Positions 51,611 to 60,197 of a DNA stretch of 64,000 nucleotides are shown here, piece after piece. Every line of letters begins with the position of its first letter. Position 1 is the first letter of the stretch. The stretch spans positions 1-64,000 of the forward strand of contig NZ_JAAMPJ010000003.1 of the NCBI RefSeq assembly GCF_011067745.1, in the 5' to 3' direction. Position numbers and translations under genes: made by a program. The DNA comes from Lentzea alba (lineage in GTDB: Bacteria > Actinomycetota > Actinomycetes > Mycobacteriales > Pseudonocardiaceae). Under the pieces are notes generated by a model. The model was given only the letters and a program-made list of their open reading frames with translations, was not told the origin of the DNA and searched no databases.

Positions 51611-51731
51611 ACCCCCGGACGACTCCTGCGCGAGCAGGCCGAGCGGGACCAGCGCTCGAAGTCCGGGGGTCGGGTGGCTGCCTGGGTTTACGACTAGGCG
51701 TCACCAAAGGCGGTCCTAGCGGACAGCCACC
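51611..51731. ncRNA. Unassigned structured RNA element, strand uncertain
   Basis: ACCCCCGGAC (51611-51620) and GTCCGGGGGT (51661-51670) form a perfect 10-bp stem enclosing two hairpins, CCTGC-GCGA-GCAGG (51624-51637) and CGAGCG-GGACCAG-CGCTCG (51640-51658): a three-way junction. A second domain follows: GGTGGCTG (51673-51680) with CAGCCACC (51724-51731), enclosing CTAGG (51694-51698) with CCTAG (51715-51719). It lies in a gene-free gap between udgX and an HTH gene. All pairs are Watson-Crick, so the strand cannot be chosen. No known family was recognised. Confidence 0.55.
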
Positions 51732-51754
51732 TCACGAGTCCTGTAGCTATACAA
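51716..51754 (-). CDS. Possible 12-residue leader peptide
   Basis: On the minus strand TTG 51754 opens MYSYRTREVAVR and a stop, with AGGAGG (51765-51770) 10 nt upstream. It lies at the start of the structured region if that region is read on the minus strand, the layout of a leader-peptide-controlled RNA. No minus-strand gene follows before the ANTAR gene. Short and unproven. Confidence 0.3.
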   Translation of the reverse strand: MYSYRTREVAVR

Positions 51755-51853
51755 CTTTGGACCACCTCCTCTCTTGTGTACCTCGAACCTATGTCGTGAT
51801 CGGCTGGCGTCGCAACGGACTTTTCTCACGCGGTTCGACTTGCGTGATTCGCG

Positions 51854-51859
51854 TAGAAT
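51854..51859 (+). promoter_or_regulatory. -10 element for a leaderless HTH transcript
   Basis: TAGAAT 8 nt before the ATG of the HTH gene, with TTCGAC 14 nt further upstream as a weak -35. The distance means transcription would start at or next to the ATG, so the mRNA should be leaderless. Confidence 0.5.
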
Positions 51860-51867
51860 CCGCACTC

Positions 51868-52125
51868 ATGGTGCGCATTCCCCTGACGTCGACGGAGCGG
51901 GAGCGCGGCAGGCGGCTCGGTCAGTTGCTGCGGGACGCCCGCGGCGAGGAGAGCATGGTCGAGATCGCGGCCCGCGCCGGGTTGTCGGCCGAGACGGTGC
52001 GCAAGATCGAGACTGGACGTGCTCCCACGCCGTCGTTCTTCACCATCGCCGCGCTCGCCGGTGCGCTCGGCATCTCGCTGGACTCGATCAACGAGCTGCT
52101 GGCGCCGCAGAGCCGATCGGCCTAG
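51868..52125 (+). CDS. Small XRE HTH regulator (Rv0474-like)
   Basis: An 85-aa protein. The HTH core is RRLGQLLRDARGEESMVEIAARAGLSAETVRKIETGRAPTPSFFTIAALAGALGISLDSIN, a compact XRE module like the mycobacterial Rv0474 group (MVRxPLTxxxxERGxRLGxLLRxARG). ATG 51868 fits the TAGAAT-type promoter. Longer upstream frames are not supported. Target unknown. Confidence 0.82.
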   Translation: MVRIPLTSTERERGRRLGQLLRDARGEESMVEIAARAGLSAETVRKIETGRAPTPSFFTIAALAGALGISLDSINELLAPQSRSA

Positions 52126-52130
52126 GCAGG

Positions 52131-52186
52131 CCCTGTATCGAGGTCTGGATCCGCGACTCTCATCGAACCCAGACCTCGACACAGGC
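52131..52186. terminator. Bidirectional terminator hairpin
   Basis: CCTGT-AT-CGAGGTCTGG (52132-52148) pairs with CCAGACCTCG-AC-ACAGG (52169-52185): a 10-bp plus 5-bp stem with a small internal loop and a 20-nt loop, between the convergent HTH and P450 genes. There is no long T run. Confidence 0.65.
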
Positions 52187-52192
52187 CCTACG

Positions 52193-53371
52193 TCACCACG
52201 TGATCATCATGGCCAGCGGACCCCGCATGGCCATGCCGGTCCGCCACTTCACCTCCTCGGCCAGGCGCAGTCCGGGGAACCGGTCGAGGATCGCCGTCAG
52301 CGCGACCTGGACGTCCATCCGCGCGAGCTGCGCGCCGATGCAGTGGTGCGGTCCGTGTCCGAACGTCAGGTGGCCCTTGGCGTTGCGCGTCACGTCGAAC
52401 CGGTCGGGATCGGCGTACTGACGCGGGTCCCGGTTGGCCGCGTGCTTGGCGAGCAGCACGGGCTCGCCCGCTTTCACGGTGCCACCGCTCAGTTCCACGT
52501 CCTCCACCGCGTACCGGGGCAGGATGTCGGAGATCTCCTGTGCCGGAATCCACCGCAGCAGTTCCTCGACGGCGGCGGGCATCAGTTCCGGCTGGGCGCG
52601 CAGCAGGTCGGCCTGGTCGGGATGCTGCAGCAAGGTGTAGATCGAGTTGGCGATGTGCGCGGCGGTGGAGTCGTAGCCCGCGCCGAGCAGCAGGACCGTG
52701 AGCTGCACCAGCTCCTCGCCGGTGAGCCGGTCCCCTTCCTCCTGCGCCACCACCAGTGCGCTGATCAGGTCGTCTTCCTGGTGCACGCGTCGCTGGTCGG
52801 CGAGCCCGGCGAGATAGCCCGCGAGCTCGCCGATCTTCGCCAGCTTCTCCTCGTCGGTCATCGCGGTGATCGACATGAAGGCCGCGGCCAGGTCCTGGAA
52901 GTGGTCGCGCTCGGCGTAGGGCACGCCGAGCAGGTCGCAGACCATCAGCCCTGGCAACGGAACCGCGTACGTGGTCACCAGGTCCGCCGGTGGGCCGGCC
53001 TTCTCGATCTCGTCCAGCAGCTCGCCGGCCAGTCGTACGGCGCTCGCCCGCAGCTGTTCGACGCGACGCACGGTGAACGCGTGCGCCAGCAGACGGCGCA
53101 ACCGGGTGTGGTCCGGTGGGTCGAGGTCCGTGAGGATCGCGCCCATCCGTTGTGGCCCCATGCGCGGGGTGTCCCGCACCGCGGCCTGCGCGAGGCTGAA
53201 CCTCGGGTCGCTGAGCGCTAATCGCACGTCGTCGTATCTGGTGAGCAGCCAGCCCTCTTCCCCGTGGGGGAGCTGGACTCGGGCGAGAGGTTCGTCCTCA
53301 CGCAGGCGGCTGTACAGCGGGTCGATCTCGAGCCCGTCCACCGGACCGAACGGGTAGGAACGCACGGACAT
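52193..53371 (-). CDS. Cytochrome P450 (CYP107-like)
   Basis: A 392-aa soluble actinobacterial P450. I-helix LLLGAGYDSTA (Asp-Ser-Thr in place of the usual Asp/Glu-Thr-Thr), K-helix EELLRW (ExxR), and haem loop FGHGPHHCIGAQLAR. It needs a ferredoxin partner, not found nearby; substrate unknown. ATG 53371 has GGAGG 6 nt upstream; the ATG at 53377 touches that site. The very long open frame extending to 56347 is a GC artefact. Divergent from the glycosidase operon. Confidence 0.9.
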   Translation of the reverse strand: MSVRSYPFGPVDGLEIDPLYSRLREDEPLARVQLPHGEEGWLLTRYDDVRLALSDPRFSLAQAAVRDTPRMGPQRMGAILTDLDPPDHTRLRRLLAHAFTVRRVEQLRASAVRLAGELLDEIEKAGPPADLVTTYAVPLPGLMVCDLLGVPYAERDHFQDLAAAFMSITAMTDEEKLAKIGELAGYLAGLADQRRVHQEDDLISALVVAQEEGDRLTGEELVQLTVLLLGAGYDSTAAHIANSIYTLLQHPDQADLLRAQPELMPAAVEELLRWIPAQEISDILPRYAVEDVELSGGTVKAGEPVLLAKHAANRDPRQYADPDRFDVTRNAKGHLTFGHGPHHCIGAQLARMDVQVALTAILDRFPGLRLAEEVKWRTGMAMRGPLAMMITW

Positions 53372-53412
53372 GGGCATCCTCCAGTTTCTTGCGGCGCGGT
53401 CATCGTACGGCC

Positions 53413-53427
53413 GGTAAACGCTTTCAT
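53413..53427. promoter_or_regulatory. LacI-type (cre-like) operator
   Basis: GGTAAACGCTTTCAT, read on the other strand as ATGAAAGCGTTTACC, fits the LacI/cre pattern TGxAAxCGxTTxC with the central CG. It lies between the divergent P450 and GH95-like genes, upstream of the -35 element of the glycosidase operon. Likely binder: a LacI-family sugar regulator such as that at 61097-62059. Confidence 0.55.
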
Positions 53428-53444
53428 CCGAGGGTTGACTGGTC

Positions 53445-53473
53445 TTGACCACCCCTGAGGGTCGTCCTAGGCT
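53445..53473 (+). promoter_or_regulatory. Housekeeping-type promoter of the GH95-GH27 operon
   Basis: TTGACC (53445-53450), 17-nt spacer, TAGGCT (53468-53473). Good match to the principal sigma consensus with ideal spacing, about 60 bp before the GTG start. A second TTGACT lies 10 bp upstream. Confidence 0.62.
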
Positions 53474-53533
53474 GCGATCGTAGGTACACCTCCGATCTTT
53501 GGTCGCTGCCGCCGCGGGCCTGAAAGGTGTTCT

Positions 53534-56341
53534 GTGGATCTGTCGCGGCGCGGTTTGCTCGGTGGAGTGGTGGCGGGGGCGGCGCTCACGGCGTTGCCGA
53601 TCACGGCGAGTGCGGATCCGGGGAACACCGGGTGCGCCACGAGGATCGACTGGGAGCGGTTCCTCGGTGAGCAGGACCTGGTGTGGCAACGGATTCCGCG
53701 CGCCTGGTACGAGGGTCCCTTCCTGGGCAACGGTTTCCTCGCCACGGCGGTCTACCGCGAGCCCGGCGCGAACGCCGTCCGGTTCACCGTCGACCACGCG
53801 AAGGTGCAGGACCACCGGCCGCAGTTCGGCAACGAGTGGGGAGTGGCGCGGCTGCCGGTGGGACGTCTGCTGCTGACACCGGTCGGCAGGATCACCGGCG
53901 TCGACCTCAGGCTCGACCTGTGGAACGCCGAACTGCGCGGGAAGATCAGCACGGACCGGGGCGAGCTCGCGGTCAGGTTGTTCGTGCACGCCGAGAAGTC
54001 GTTGCTGCACCTGGAAGTGCGGCCGTCCGGCGGTGAGCAGGACGTCAGGCTGGAGTTCCTGGCGCTCGACGCGCTGAGCCCGCGCACCATCCGCGAACCA
54101 CCGCCCGCGACGTTCCCGCTCAACCCCAAGCCGGTCACCCGCACCGAGAACGGGCTCACGCTCGTCACCCAGGAGATGGTCGCGGGTGGCCAGACGGCGA
54201 CGGCGTATCGGGTCAAGAAGTTCCACGGCCGCACGGACTTCCTGCTGTCCGTCGACCACTCGTTCCCCGATCGCACCGCCGAGGTGACGGTCCGCGACGC
54301 GGTCACCCGAGCGCCGATTCCGGAGATGCTGCGCCACCAGCACCGGAAGTGGTGGCATTCCTTCTACCGCAAGAGTTTCGTGTCCGTGCCGGACGCGTTG
54401 ATGCAGAGCTTCTACTGGATCCAGCTGTACAAGCTCGCGTCGGGTGCGCGCCGAGAAGCGCCGATCATGCCCACCACCGGACCGTGGCTGGAGCCCACGC
54501 CGTGGCCGTCGGTGTGGTTCAACCTCAACGCCCAGCTCGAATACTGGCCGGTGCTCGCGTCGAACCACCTCGAACTCGACCCGATCCCGCGCACGATCTC
54601 GCAGCATCAACAGATCCTGGTCGACGCGCTCAGACCCGAGTTCCGCGCCGACTCGATGGGGTTGCGGCGCAGCACCGACCCGACGTTTCAGGACGCCGGG
54701 TTCGTCGGCTCGCCGCTGCACCCGTCGCCGGACCCGGAGATCGGGAACCTGCCGTGGCTCCTGCACAACGCGTGGCTGCACTACCGGCACACCATGGACG
54801 AACGGATCCTGCGCGACACGGTCTTCCCGGTGCTGCGCCGATCGACCAACTACTACCTGCACTTCCTGCGCAAGGGCAACGACGGCAAGCTGCACCTGCT
54901 GCCGACCTACTCGCCCGAGTACGGCGTCGCGCCGGACTGCAACTACGACCTCGCGCTGCTGCGGTGGTCGTGCCGCACACTCCTCGACTCCGCGAAACTC
55001 CTCAAGATCGCCGACCCGTTGGCGCCCGGGTGGCAGGAGGTGCTCGACCAGCTCGTCGACTACCCGGCCGACGCGGGCGGGTTCATGATCGGCGCCGGGG
55101 TGCCGTTCGCGAAGTCGCACCGGCACTACTCGCACATGCTCGCGGTCTACCCGTTGCACGAGGTCAACTGGGAGCAGCCGGAACGCCGCGACCTGATCGA
55201 ACGCTCGCTGCGGCACTGGCTGAGCTTCGAGGGGTCGTTGCGCGGCTTCACCTTCACCGGAGCCGCCTCGATCGCGGCCCAGATGACCCGCGGCGACGAC
55301 GCCCTGCGCCACCTGCGCGAGTTCGTCGCCCGGTTCGCCCAGCCGAACACGACGTACTTCGAGGCAGGCCCGGTGATCGAAACGCCTCTCTCCGCAGCGA
55401 AGTCGTTGCAGGACATGCTGATCCAGAGCTGGGGCGGGCTGATCCGGATCTTCCCGGCCGTGCCCGCCGTCTGGCAGGACGTGACGATCCACGACACCCG
55501 GACCGAGGGCGCGTTCCTGGTCAGCGCGGTTCGCCGGGGTGGCAGGACGCGGTTCGTCCGGGTGCACAGCGAGGCCGGCCAGCCGTGCCGCATCCGCACG
55601 GGCATCGAGGGGCCTCTGACCGTGCGGGGCTGCAGCCGGTGGAGTGTCCGCGACGGAGTGGTCGAGCTGGAGCTGCGGCGCGGCCAGGAGGCGTTGATCC
55701 ACGCGAAGGGCGAGCGGGACTTCACCATCGCGCCGGTCCGGATCACCGTGCCGGCGAGGCGCTGGGGGCTGCCCGCGTTGCCGCCCGGTGGCAGCGCGGT
55801 GCCCGTGGACATCAGCGCGGCGCTCGACAACGACGGGCTGTCCAACGAGTTCACCAGCCGTGACGGCGACTTCGACGGCCTGGGCAACACCTACCCGGCC
55901 GCCCAGTTGCCGCAGACCGGATCGGTGACCGACGACAGCGTCCTGTTCGAGTTCCACAACGGCGATGAGGCGAGCAAGAACAACATCATCGCCAACGGGC
56001 AGACGCTCGCCGTGCCGGCCGGGAAGTACGTGAAGCTGCACCTGCTCGCGGCCGCGGACACCGGCAACGTCGAGGCGGATGGCGCGGCGGTGTATGCCGG
56101 CGGCTCGGTTCCGGTCAAGTTCCGGGTGACCGCCTGGCAGCAGCGGCCGCAGTTCGGCGAGTCGGAACCCGTTGCCACGACGCTGATGCACACGCCCGCC
56201 GGCCCGGTCGCCAAGCAGGTGTCGATCTTCCATCAGACCGTCGAGCTGGACCCCGCCCAGGAACTCTCCGCCGTCACCTTGCCCAGGACGAGCGGGCCAC
56301 GCCTGCACGTCTTCGCGATCACCCTGGAGAAGCCGAAGTGA
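53534..56341 (+). CDS. Secreted GH95-like glycoside hydrolase
   Basis: A 935-aa exported protein. The N-terminus MDLSRRGLLGGVVAGAALTALPITASA has a twin-Arg type signal (SRRGLLG). The mature part resembles GH95 alpha-L-fucosidase/galactosidase: N-terminal beta domain (YEGPFLGNGFLATAVY), an (alpha/alpha)6 region (NLNAQLEYWPVLASNHLEL, HNAWLHYRHTMDERILRDTVFPVLRRSTNYYLHFL, HRHYSHMLAVYPLHEV) and a C-terminal beta domain, with an extra C-terminal NPCBM-like segment. It probably removes terminal fucose or galactose from plant polymers. GTG 53534 has AAAGG upstream. GTGA links it to the GH27 gene. Confidence 0.83.
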   Translation: MDLSRRGLLGGVVAGAALTALPITASADPGNTGCATRIDWERFLGEQDLVWQRIPRAWYEGPFLGNGFLATAVYREPGANAVRFTVDHAKVQDHRPQFGNEWGVARLPVGRLLLTPVGRITGVDLRLDLWNAELRGKISTDRGELAVRLFVHAEKSLLHLEVRPSGGEQDVRLEFLALDALSPRTIREPPPATFPLNPKPVTRTENGLTLVTQEMVAGGQTATAYRVKKFHGRTDFLLSVDHSFPDRTAEVTVRDAVTRAPIPEMLRHQHRKWWHSFYRKSFVSVPDALMQSFYWIQLYKLASGARREAPIMPTTGPWLEPTPWPSVWFNLNAQLEYWPVLASNHLELDPIPRTISQHQQILVDALRPEFRADSMGLRRSTDPTFQDAGFVGSPLHPSPDPEIGNLPWLLHNAWLHYRHTMDERILRDTVFPVLRRSTNYYLHFLRKGNDGKLHLLPTYSPEYGVAPDCNYDLALLRWSCRTLLDSAKLLKIADPLAPGWQEVLDQLVDYPADAGGFMIGAGVPFAKSHRHYSHMLAVYPLHEVNWEQPERRDLIERSLRHWLSFEGSLRGFTFTGAASIAAQMTRGDDALRHLREFVARFAQPNTTYFEAGPVIETPLSAAKSLQDMLIQSWGGLIRIFPAVPAVWQDVTIHDTRTEGAFLVSAVRRGGRTRFVRVHSEAGQPCRIRTGIEGPLTVRGCSRWSVRDGVVELELRRGQEALIHAKGERDFTIAPVRITVPARRWGLPALPPGGSAVPVDISAALDNDGLSNEFTSRDGDFDGLGNTYPAAQLPQTGSVTDDSVLFEFHNGDEASKNNIIANGQTLAVPAGKYVKLHLLAAADTGNVEADGAAVYAGGSVPVKFRVTAWQQRPQFGESEPVATTLMHTPAGPVAKQVSIFHQTVELDPAQELSAVTLPRTSGPRLHVFAITLEKPK

Positions 56342-58332
56342 GATCACTGCTCACCGCGCTGGCGCTCGTCGCAGCGTCGGTTGCCGTCCCCGCTTCACCC
56401 GCCACCGCCGAGGTCGACCCGACCCTGGCCCTGACGCCGCCGATGGGGTTCAACAACTGGAACACCACCGGCTGCGACATCAACGAGCAGATGATCCGCG
56501 ACATGGCGGACATCTTCGTCACCAAGGGGCTCAAGGACGCCGGCTACCAGTACGTCAACGTCGACGACTGCTGGGCCGACGCCACCCGCGACCCGGCGAC
56601 CGGACGGCTGCGCCACCACCCGACCAGGTTCCCCAGCGGCATGAAGGCGCTCGCCGACTACGTCCACGCCCGCGGCCTCAAGTTCGGCATCTACACCAGC
56701 GCGGGCACCCAGACGTGCGCCAAGACGATGCCCGGAGCGTTGGACCACGAGGAGATCGACGCGCAGACGTTCGCGGACTGGGGCGTCGACTACCTCAAGT
56801 ACGACAACTGCAACAACGAGGGCCGTCCCGCACTTGAGCGCTACACGAAGATGCGGGACGCGTTGAAGAAGACCGGCCGCCCGATCGTCTACTCGATCTG
56901 CGAGTGGGGCCAGAACAAGCCGTGGGAGTGGGGCAAGGGCGTCGGTCACCTGTGGCGCACCACCGGCGACATCAACGACACCTGGTCCAAGACCGTCGAG
57001 ATCCTGAAGCTGAACGCGCCGCTGGACGCCTATGCCGGGCCGGGCCACTGGAACGACCCCGACATGCTGGAGGTCGGCAACGGTCAGCAGACCACGACCG
57101 AGTACCAGAGCCACTTCGCGCTGTGGTCGATCATGGCCGCACCGTTGCTGATCGGCGCGGACCTGCGCAAGGTGTCGCAGGAGCACTTCGACATCCTGCG
57201 CAACAAGGAGATCATCGCGATCAACCAGGACAGACTCGGCGTCCAGGGCAAGGTGATCAAGCAGGAGAACGGGCACTGGGTGTTCGTCAAGCCGCTCGCC
57301 AACGGCGACAAGGCGGTGGCGCTGTTCAACGAGTCCGAGGTGAACGCGACGATCTCCACCTCCGCGCGGGACCTCGGCTTGCCCCGCAGCATCGGCTACA
57401 CCGTGCGGGATCTGTGGCAGCACAAGAACTTCCAGTCCGCCGGTCAGATCTCGGCCTCGCTGCCACCACACGGGACCGCGATCTTCCGGGTGAAGGCGTC
57501 GCAGGACTGGTACGAGCACGAGCCCGCGATCGACGCCCAACTGGACATCGCCGCCCAGATCCCGGGGATCCCGAGCACCATCACCCCGGCCGGTGAACCG
57601 TTCGTGGCCACCGTGACCGCCACGAACCAGGCGCCCGTCCCGGTGCTGAACGCGTCGACGTCGTTCGCCGCGCCCGCTGGGTGGAAGGTCGAGAAGCTGT
57701 CTTCAGAACGCGCGCCCGTGCTGCTCACCTCGCAGTCGGTGCAGGGCAAGTGGAAAGTGACGCCGCCTGCCGGGGTGACGCCCGGAGCACACGTGGTGAA
57801 CGGAGCCCTGAACGTCACCTGGGTCGGGCACGGGAAGCTGTCGCGGCCGGTGAACTCGGGCGTGCTGGTGCCGGTCGCACCGCCGTCGGGCGGCTCGCTG
57901 TGGGCCAGTGACGTCAAGTTCACCACCGAACGCAGTGGCTACGGGCCCGTCGAACGGGACAGGTCCAACGGTGGGTACGTCGGCGGTGACGGCAAGACGT
58001 TGACCATCAACGGGAAGACGTACGAGAAGGGGCTCGGCGCGCACGCCAACGCCGAGCTGATCCTGTACGTGGGCGGACGCTGCACGTCGTTCTCGTCGGA
58101 CGTCGGCATCGACGACGAACGCGACGTCAACCAGCAGGGCACCGCGGTCTTCGAGGTCTGGGCGGACGGCGCCAAGGTCGCCTCCAGCGGTCTGCGGACG
58201 TGGAAGGACGACGCGGTGTCGATCTCGGGCTCGTTGCAGGGCGCCAAGTTCCTGCGGCTGGTGGTGAACGACAGCGGTGACGGCGTCAGGTTCGATCGGG
58301 GAGACTTCGCCGGCGCAAAGCTGACCTGCTGA
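56338..58332 (+). CDS. Secreted GH27 alpha-galactosidase with NEW3 and NPCBM domains
   Basis: A 664-aa exported protein. Signal peptide MRSLLTALALVAASVAVPASPATA; GH27 catalytic domain TPPMGFNNWNTTGCDINE, with nucleophile Asp in YLKYDNCNNEG and acid/base Asp in HWNDPDMLEVG; a beta domain (NKEIIAINQDRLGVQG); an NPCBM-associated NEW3 segment (about 395-500); and a C-terminal NPCBM domain (SGYGPVERDRSNGGYVGGDG, GLGAHANAELI). It removes alpha-galactose from plant polysaccharides. GTG overlaps the GH95-like stop, so expression is coupled. The end overlaps the permease gene by 47 bp. Confidence 0.9.
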   Translation: MRSLLTALALVAASVAVPASPATAEVDPTLALTPPMGFNNWNTTGCDINEQMIRDMADIFVTKGLKDAGYQYVNVDDCWADATRDPATGRLRHHPTRFPSGMKALADYVHARGLKFGIYTSAGTQTCAKTMPGALDHEEIDAQTFADWGVDYLKYDNCNNEGRPALERYTKMRDALKKTGRPIVYSICEWGQNKPWEWGKGVGHLWRTTGDINDTWSKTVEILKLNAPLDAYAGPGHWNDPDMLEVGNGQQTTTEYQSHFALWSIMAAPLLIGADLRKVSQEHFDILRNKEIIAINQDRLGVQGKVIKQENGHWVFVKPLANGDKAVALFNESEVNATISTSARDLGLPRSIGYTVRDLWQHKNFQSAGQISASLPPHGTAIFRVKASQDWYEHEPAIDAQLDIAAQIPGIPSTITPAGEPFVATVTATNQAPVPVLNASTSFAAPAGWKVEKLSSERAPVLLTSQSVQGKWKVTPPAGVTPGAHVVNGALNVTWVGHGKLSRPVNSGVLVPVAPPSGGSLWASDVKFTTERSGYGPVERDRSNGGYVGGDGKTLTINGKTYEKGLGAHANAELILYVGGRCTSFSSDVGIDDERDVNQQGTAVFEVWADGAKVASSGLRTWKDDAVSISGSLQGAKFLRLVVNDSGDGVRFDRGDFAGAKLTC

Positions 58333-59662
58333 GCCCGAGGGCCGCGATGACGGCGACGAGCACGCCCGTGGACAGGATCTGACCGCGGGCCTGCTCGTCG
58401 CTGAGCATCAGCACGATGATCGCGGCGATCGCGGTCAGGGCCAGCCAGGAGAGGTACGGATAGCCCCACATCGGGACCGTGGGGTGCTCGATCGTGCGCC
58501 GCAGGCGGATCTGCGAGATGGCGATGAACGCCCAGACGACCAGAAGCGCCGAGCCCACGGCGTTGAGCAGCAACAGGAACACGGTGTCGGGCCACAGGTA
58601 GTTCAGGAGCACCGAGAAGAACCCGAACGCCACCGACGCCAGCACCGCGTTGCGGGGGACGCCGTTCTTCCTGGTCAGCAACGCCTTCGGCGCCTCGCCG
58701 CGCTCGGCCAGCGAGCAGAGCATGCGGGCGGCGCCGTAGAGGGTGGCGTTGATGGCGCTCAGCAACGCCACGAAGATGACCACGTTCATGATCTGCCCGG
58801 CCGCCGGGATGCCCAGCCGGTTCAGCACCGCCACGTACGGGCTCGCGCCCACCTCGGAATCGTTCCAGGGCAGCAGGGTGACGACCACGGCCATCGAACC
58901 CAGGTAGAAGACGAGCAGGCGGGTCATGGAGGTGCGCACAGCCTTGCCGATGGCGTGCTTGGGGTCTTCGGCGTCGGCCGCGGCGATGGTGACGACTTCG
59001 AGACCGCCGAACGCGAACACCACGGCCATGAAGCCGGCGACGACCCCGCCCCAGCCGTTGGGCATGAAGTCGGTGAGGTTGCTGAAGCCGGGCGAGTCGA
59101 CGTTCGGGAGCAGGCCCGCGATCGCGGCCGCGCCGAGCGCGAGGAAGAGGACGATCGCGGCGATCTTGAGGCCGGCGAACCAGAACTCGAACTCGCCGAA
59201 GTTGCGGACGTCGGTGAGGTTCACGGCGGTGAGCGCCGACATGAAGATCAGCACCCAGGCCCACTGCGGCACGGCGGGCACCCAGCCCGCGGCGATCTTC
59301 GCGGCACCGGTGGCCTCGACCGCGAGCACGACGCCGACCGTTCCCCAGTAGGCCCAGCCGACGGTGAAACCCGCCCACGGGCCCAGTGCTTTTTCGGCGT
59401 GCACGGAGAACGCGCCACCGCTCGGGTACTCGGCGGCCATTTCGCCGAGCATGCGCATCACGAGCAGCGCCAGAATTCCGGCAAGTCCGAATGAGATGAG
59501 CACGGCCGGGCCCGCCAGCGCGATGCCCGCGCCCGTCCCGACGAATAGGCCGGCGCCGATCACACCTCCCAGCGCGATCATGGTCACGTGCCGTTCCCGC
59601 AGGTGAGTCACTGTCTCAAGCCCCGTTCGAGTGTGCCGATGGCGGCCCGATAGTGAGTTCAT
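58286..59662 (-). CDS. APC-family amino acid permease
   Basis: A 458-aa inner-membrane protein with 12 predicted helices. HVTMIALGGVIGAGLFVGTGAGIALAGPAVLISF is the AAT/APC helix 1 motif, followed by MLGEMAAEYPSGGAFSVHAEKALGPWAGFTVGWAYW, as in GabP/AroP-type H+ symporters. An aminotransferase/dehydrogenase pair typical of GABA catabolism lies 3.5 kb away, so GABA is a possible substrate, but this is inference. ATG 59662; several GTG alternatives lie within the first 25 codons. Confidence 0.88.
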   Translation of the reverse strand: MNSLSGRHRHTRTGLETVTHLRERHVTMIALGGVIGAGLFVGTGAGIALAGPAVLISFGLAGILALLVMRMLGEMAAEYPSGGAFSVHAEKALGPWAGFTVGWAYWGTVGVVLAVEATGAAKIAAGWVPAVPQWAWVLIFMSALTAVNLTDVRNFGEFEFWFAGLKIAAIVLFLALGAAAIAGLLPNVDSPGFSNLTDFMPNGWGGVVAGFMAVVFAFGGLEVVTIAAADAEDPKHAIGKAVRTSMTRLLVFYLGSMAVVVTLLPWNDSEVGASPYVAVLNRLGIPAAGQIMNVVIFVALLSAINATLYGAARMLCSLAERGEAPKALLTRKNGVPRNAVLASVAFGFFSVLLNYLWPDTVFLLLLNAVGSALLVVWAFIAISQIRLRRTIEHPTVPMWGYPYLSWLALTAIAAIIVLMLSDEQARGQILSTGVLVAVIAALGLSRSALRRRSLPDRT

Positions 59663-59726
59663 GGCGGCCGAGAGTCAAATCGTGTGATCAGAGTTACACC
59701 ACACGGAAAAAGTGAGGGTGAGATCC

Positions 59727-60197
59727 ATGAGCTCGCCTAAGGGAGTACTGCCACAACTCGACACGTTCACGAGTGCCATCGAGAGTTACTCGGACTGGGG
59801 ATGGCTGGTCCTGCGCTCGGAGAACCGCCTTTTGCTGACCACGGATCACCAGGTGTCCATCGTGGAGCTCGGGGCCGGGATCGGCGGGGAGGTCCAGCAC
59901 TACCTGTCGATCCGGATGCTCGGGGGACCGGTGGTGGTGTTGCCAGGGGCGCCGCGGAGATGGCTCATCCTCACGTCGTCCGCCGACGAGGCCTCGCAGG
60001 TGAACCTGATCCGGCTGCGGGCTCGGGGAGCCTTGACGCACCGGCTGGGGACACTGGTGCCGTTGCCGCCCTCGCGGATCGACCGCGGGGTGGTCGGATG
60101 GCTCGGTGAGGCACCGACGGGCAAACCGTTCCTGCCGCCGTACTCGGCTGTCGTGGCGGCGTTGAGATCGGTCACCGAGACAGTCGGGCTGCGCTGA
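59727..60197 (+). CDS. Hypothetical protein, possible primase/polymerase N-terminal-like
   Basis: A 156-aa cytosolic protein. Its second half (GGPVVVLPGAPRRWLILTSSADEASQVNLIRLRARGALTHRLGTLVPLPPSRIDRGVVGWL) faintly resembles the C-terminal part of actinobacterial bifunctional primase/polymerase N-terminal domains (W/F-L-T...GVxxHxxGxxVPLPPS), without the catalytic Asp residues. ATG 59727 is preferred over 59712. It overlaps the CAP-domain gene by 26 bp at the 3' end. Confidence 0.5.
   Translation: MSSPKGVLPQLDTFTSAIESYSDWGWLVLRSENRLLLTTDHQVSIVELGAGIGGEVQHYLSIRMLGGPVVVLPGAPRRWLILTSSADEASQVNLIRLRARGALTHRLGTLVPLPPSRIDRGVVGWLGEAPTGKPFLPPYSAVVAALRSVTETVGLR

Noticed and set aside
51611..51670. Cloverleaf-like fold considered as a tRNA
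   Set aside because: No D-loop, no T-loop consensus, wrong stem lengths and no anticodon arm.
53372..56347. Very long minus-strand frame fused to the P450
   Set aside because: High GC keeps the frame open antisense to the GH95-like gene; the text is Arg/Gly/Val-rich and unlike any protein.
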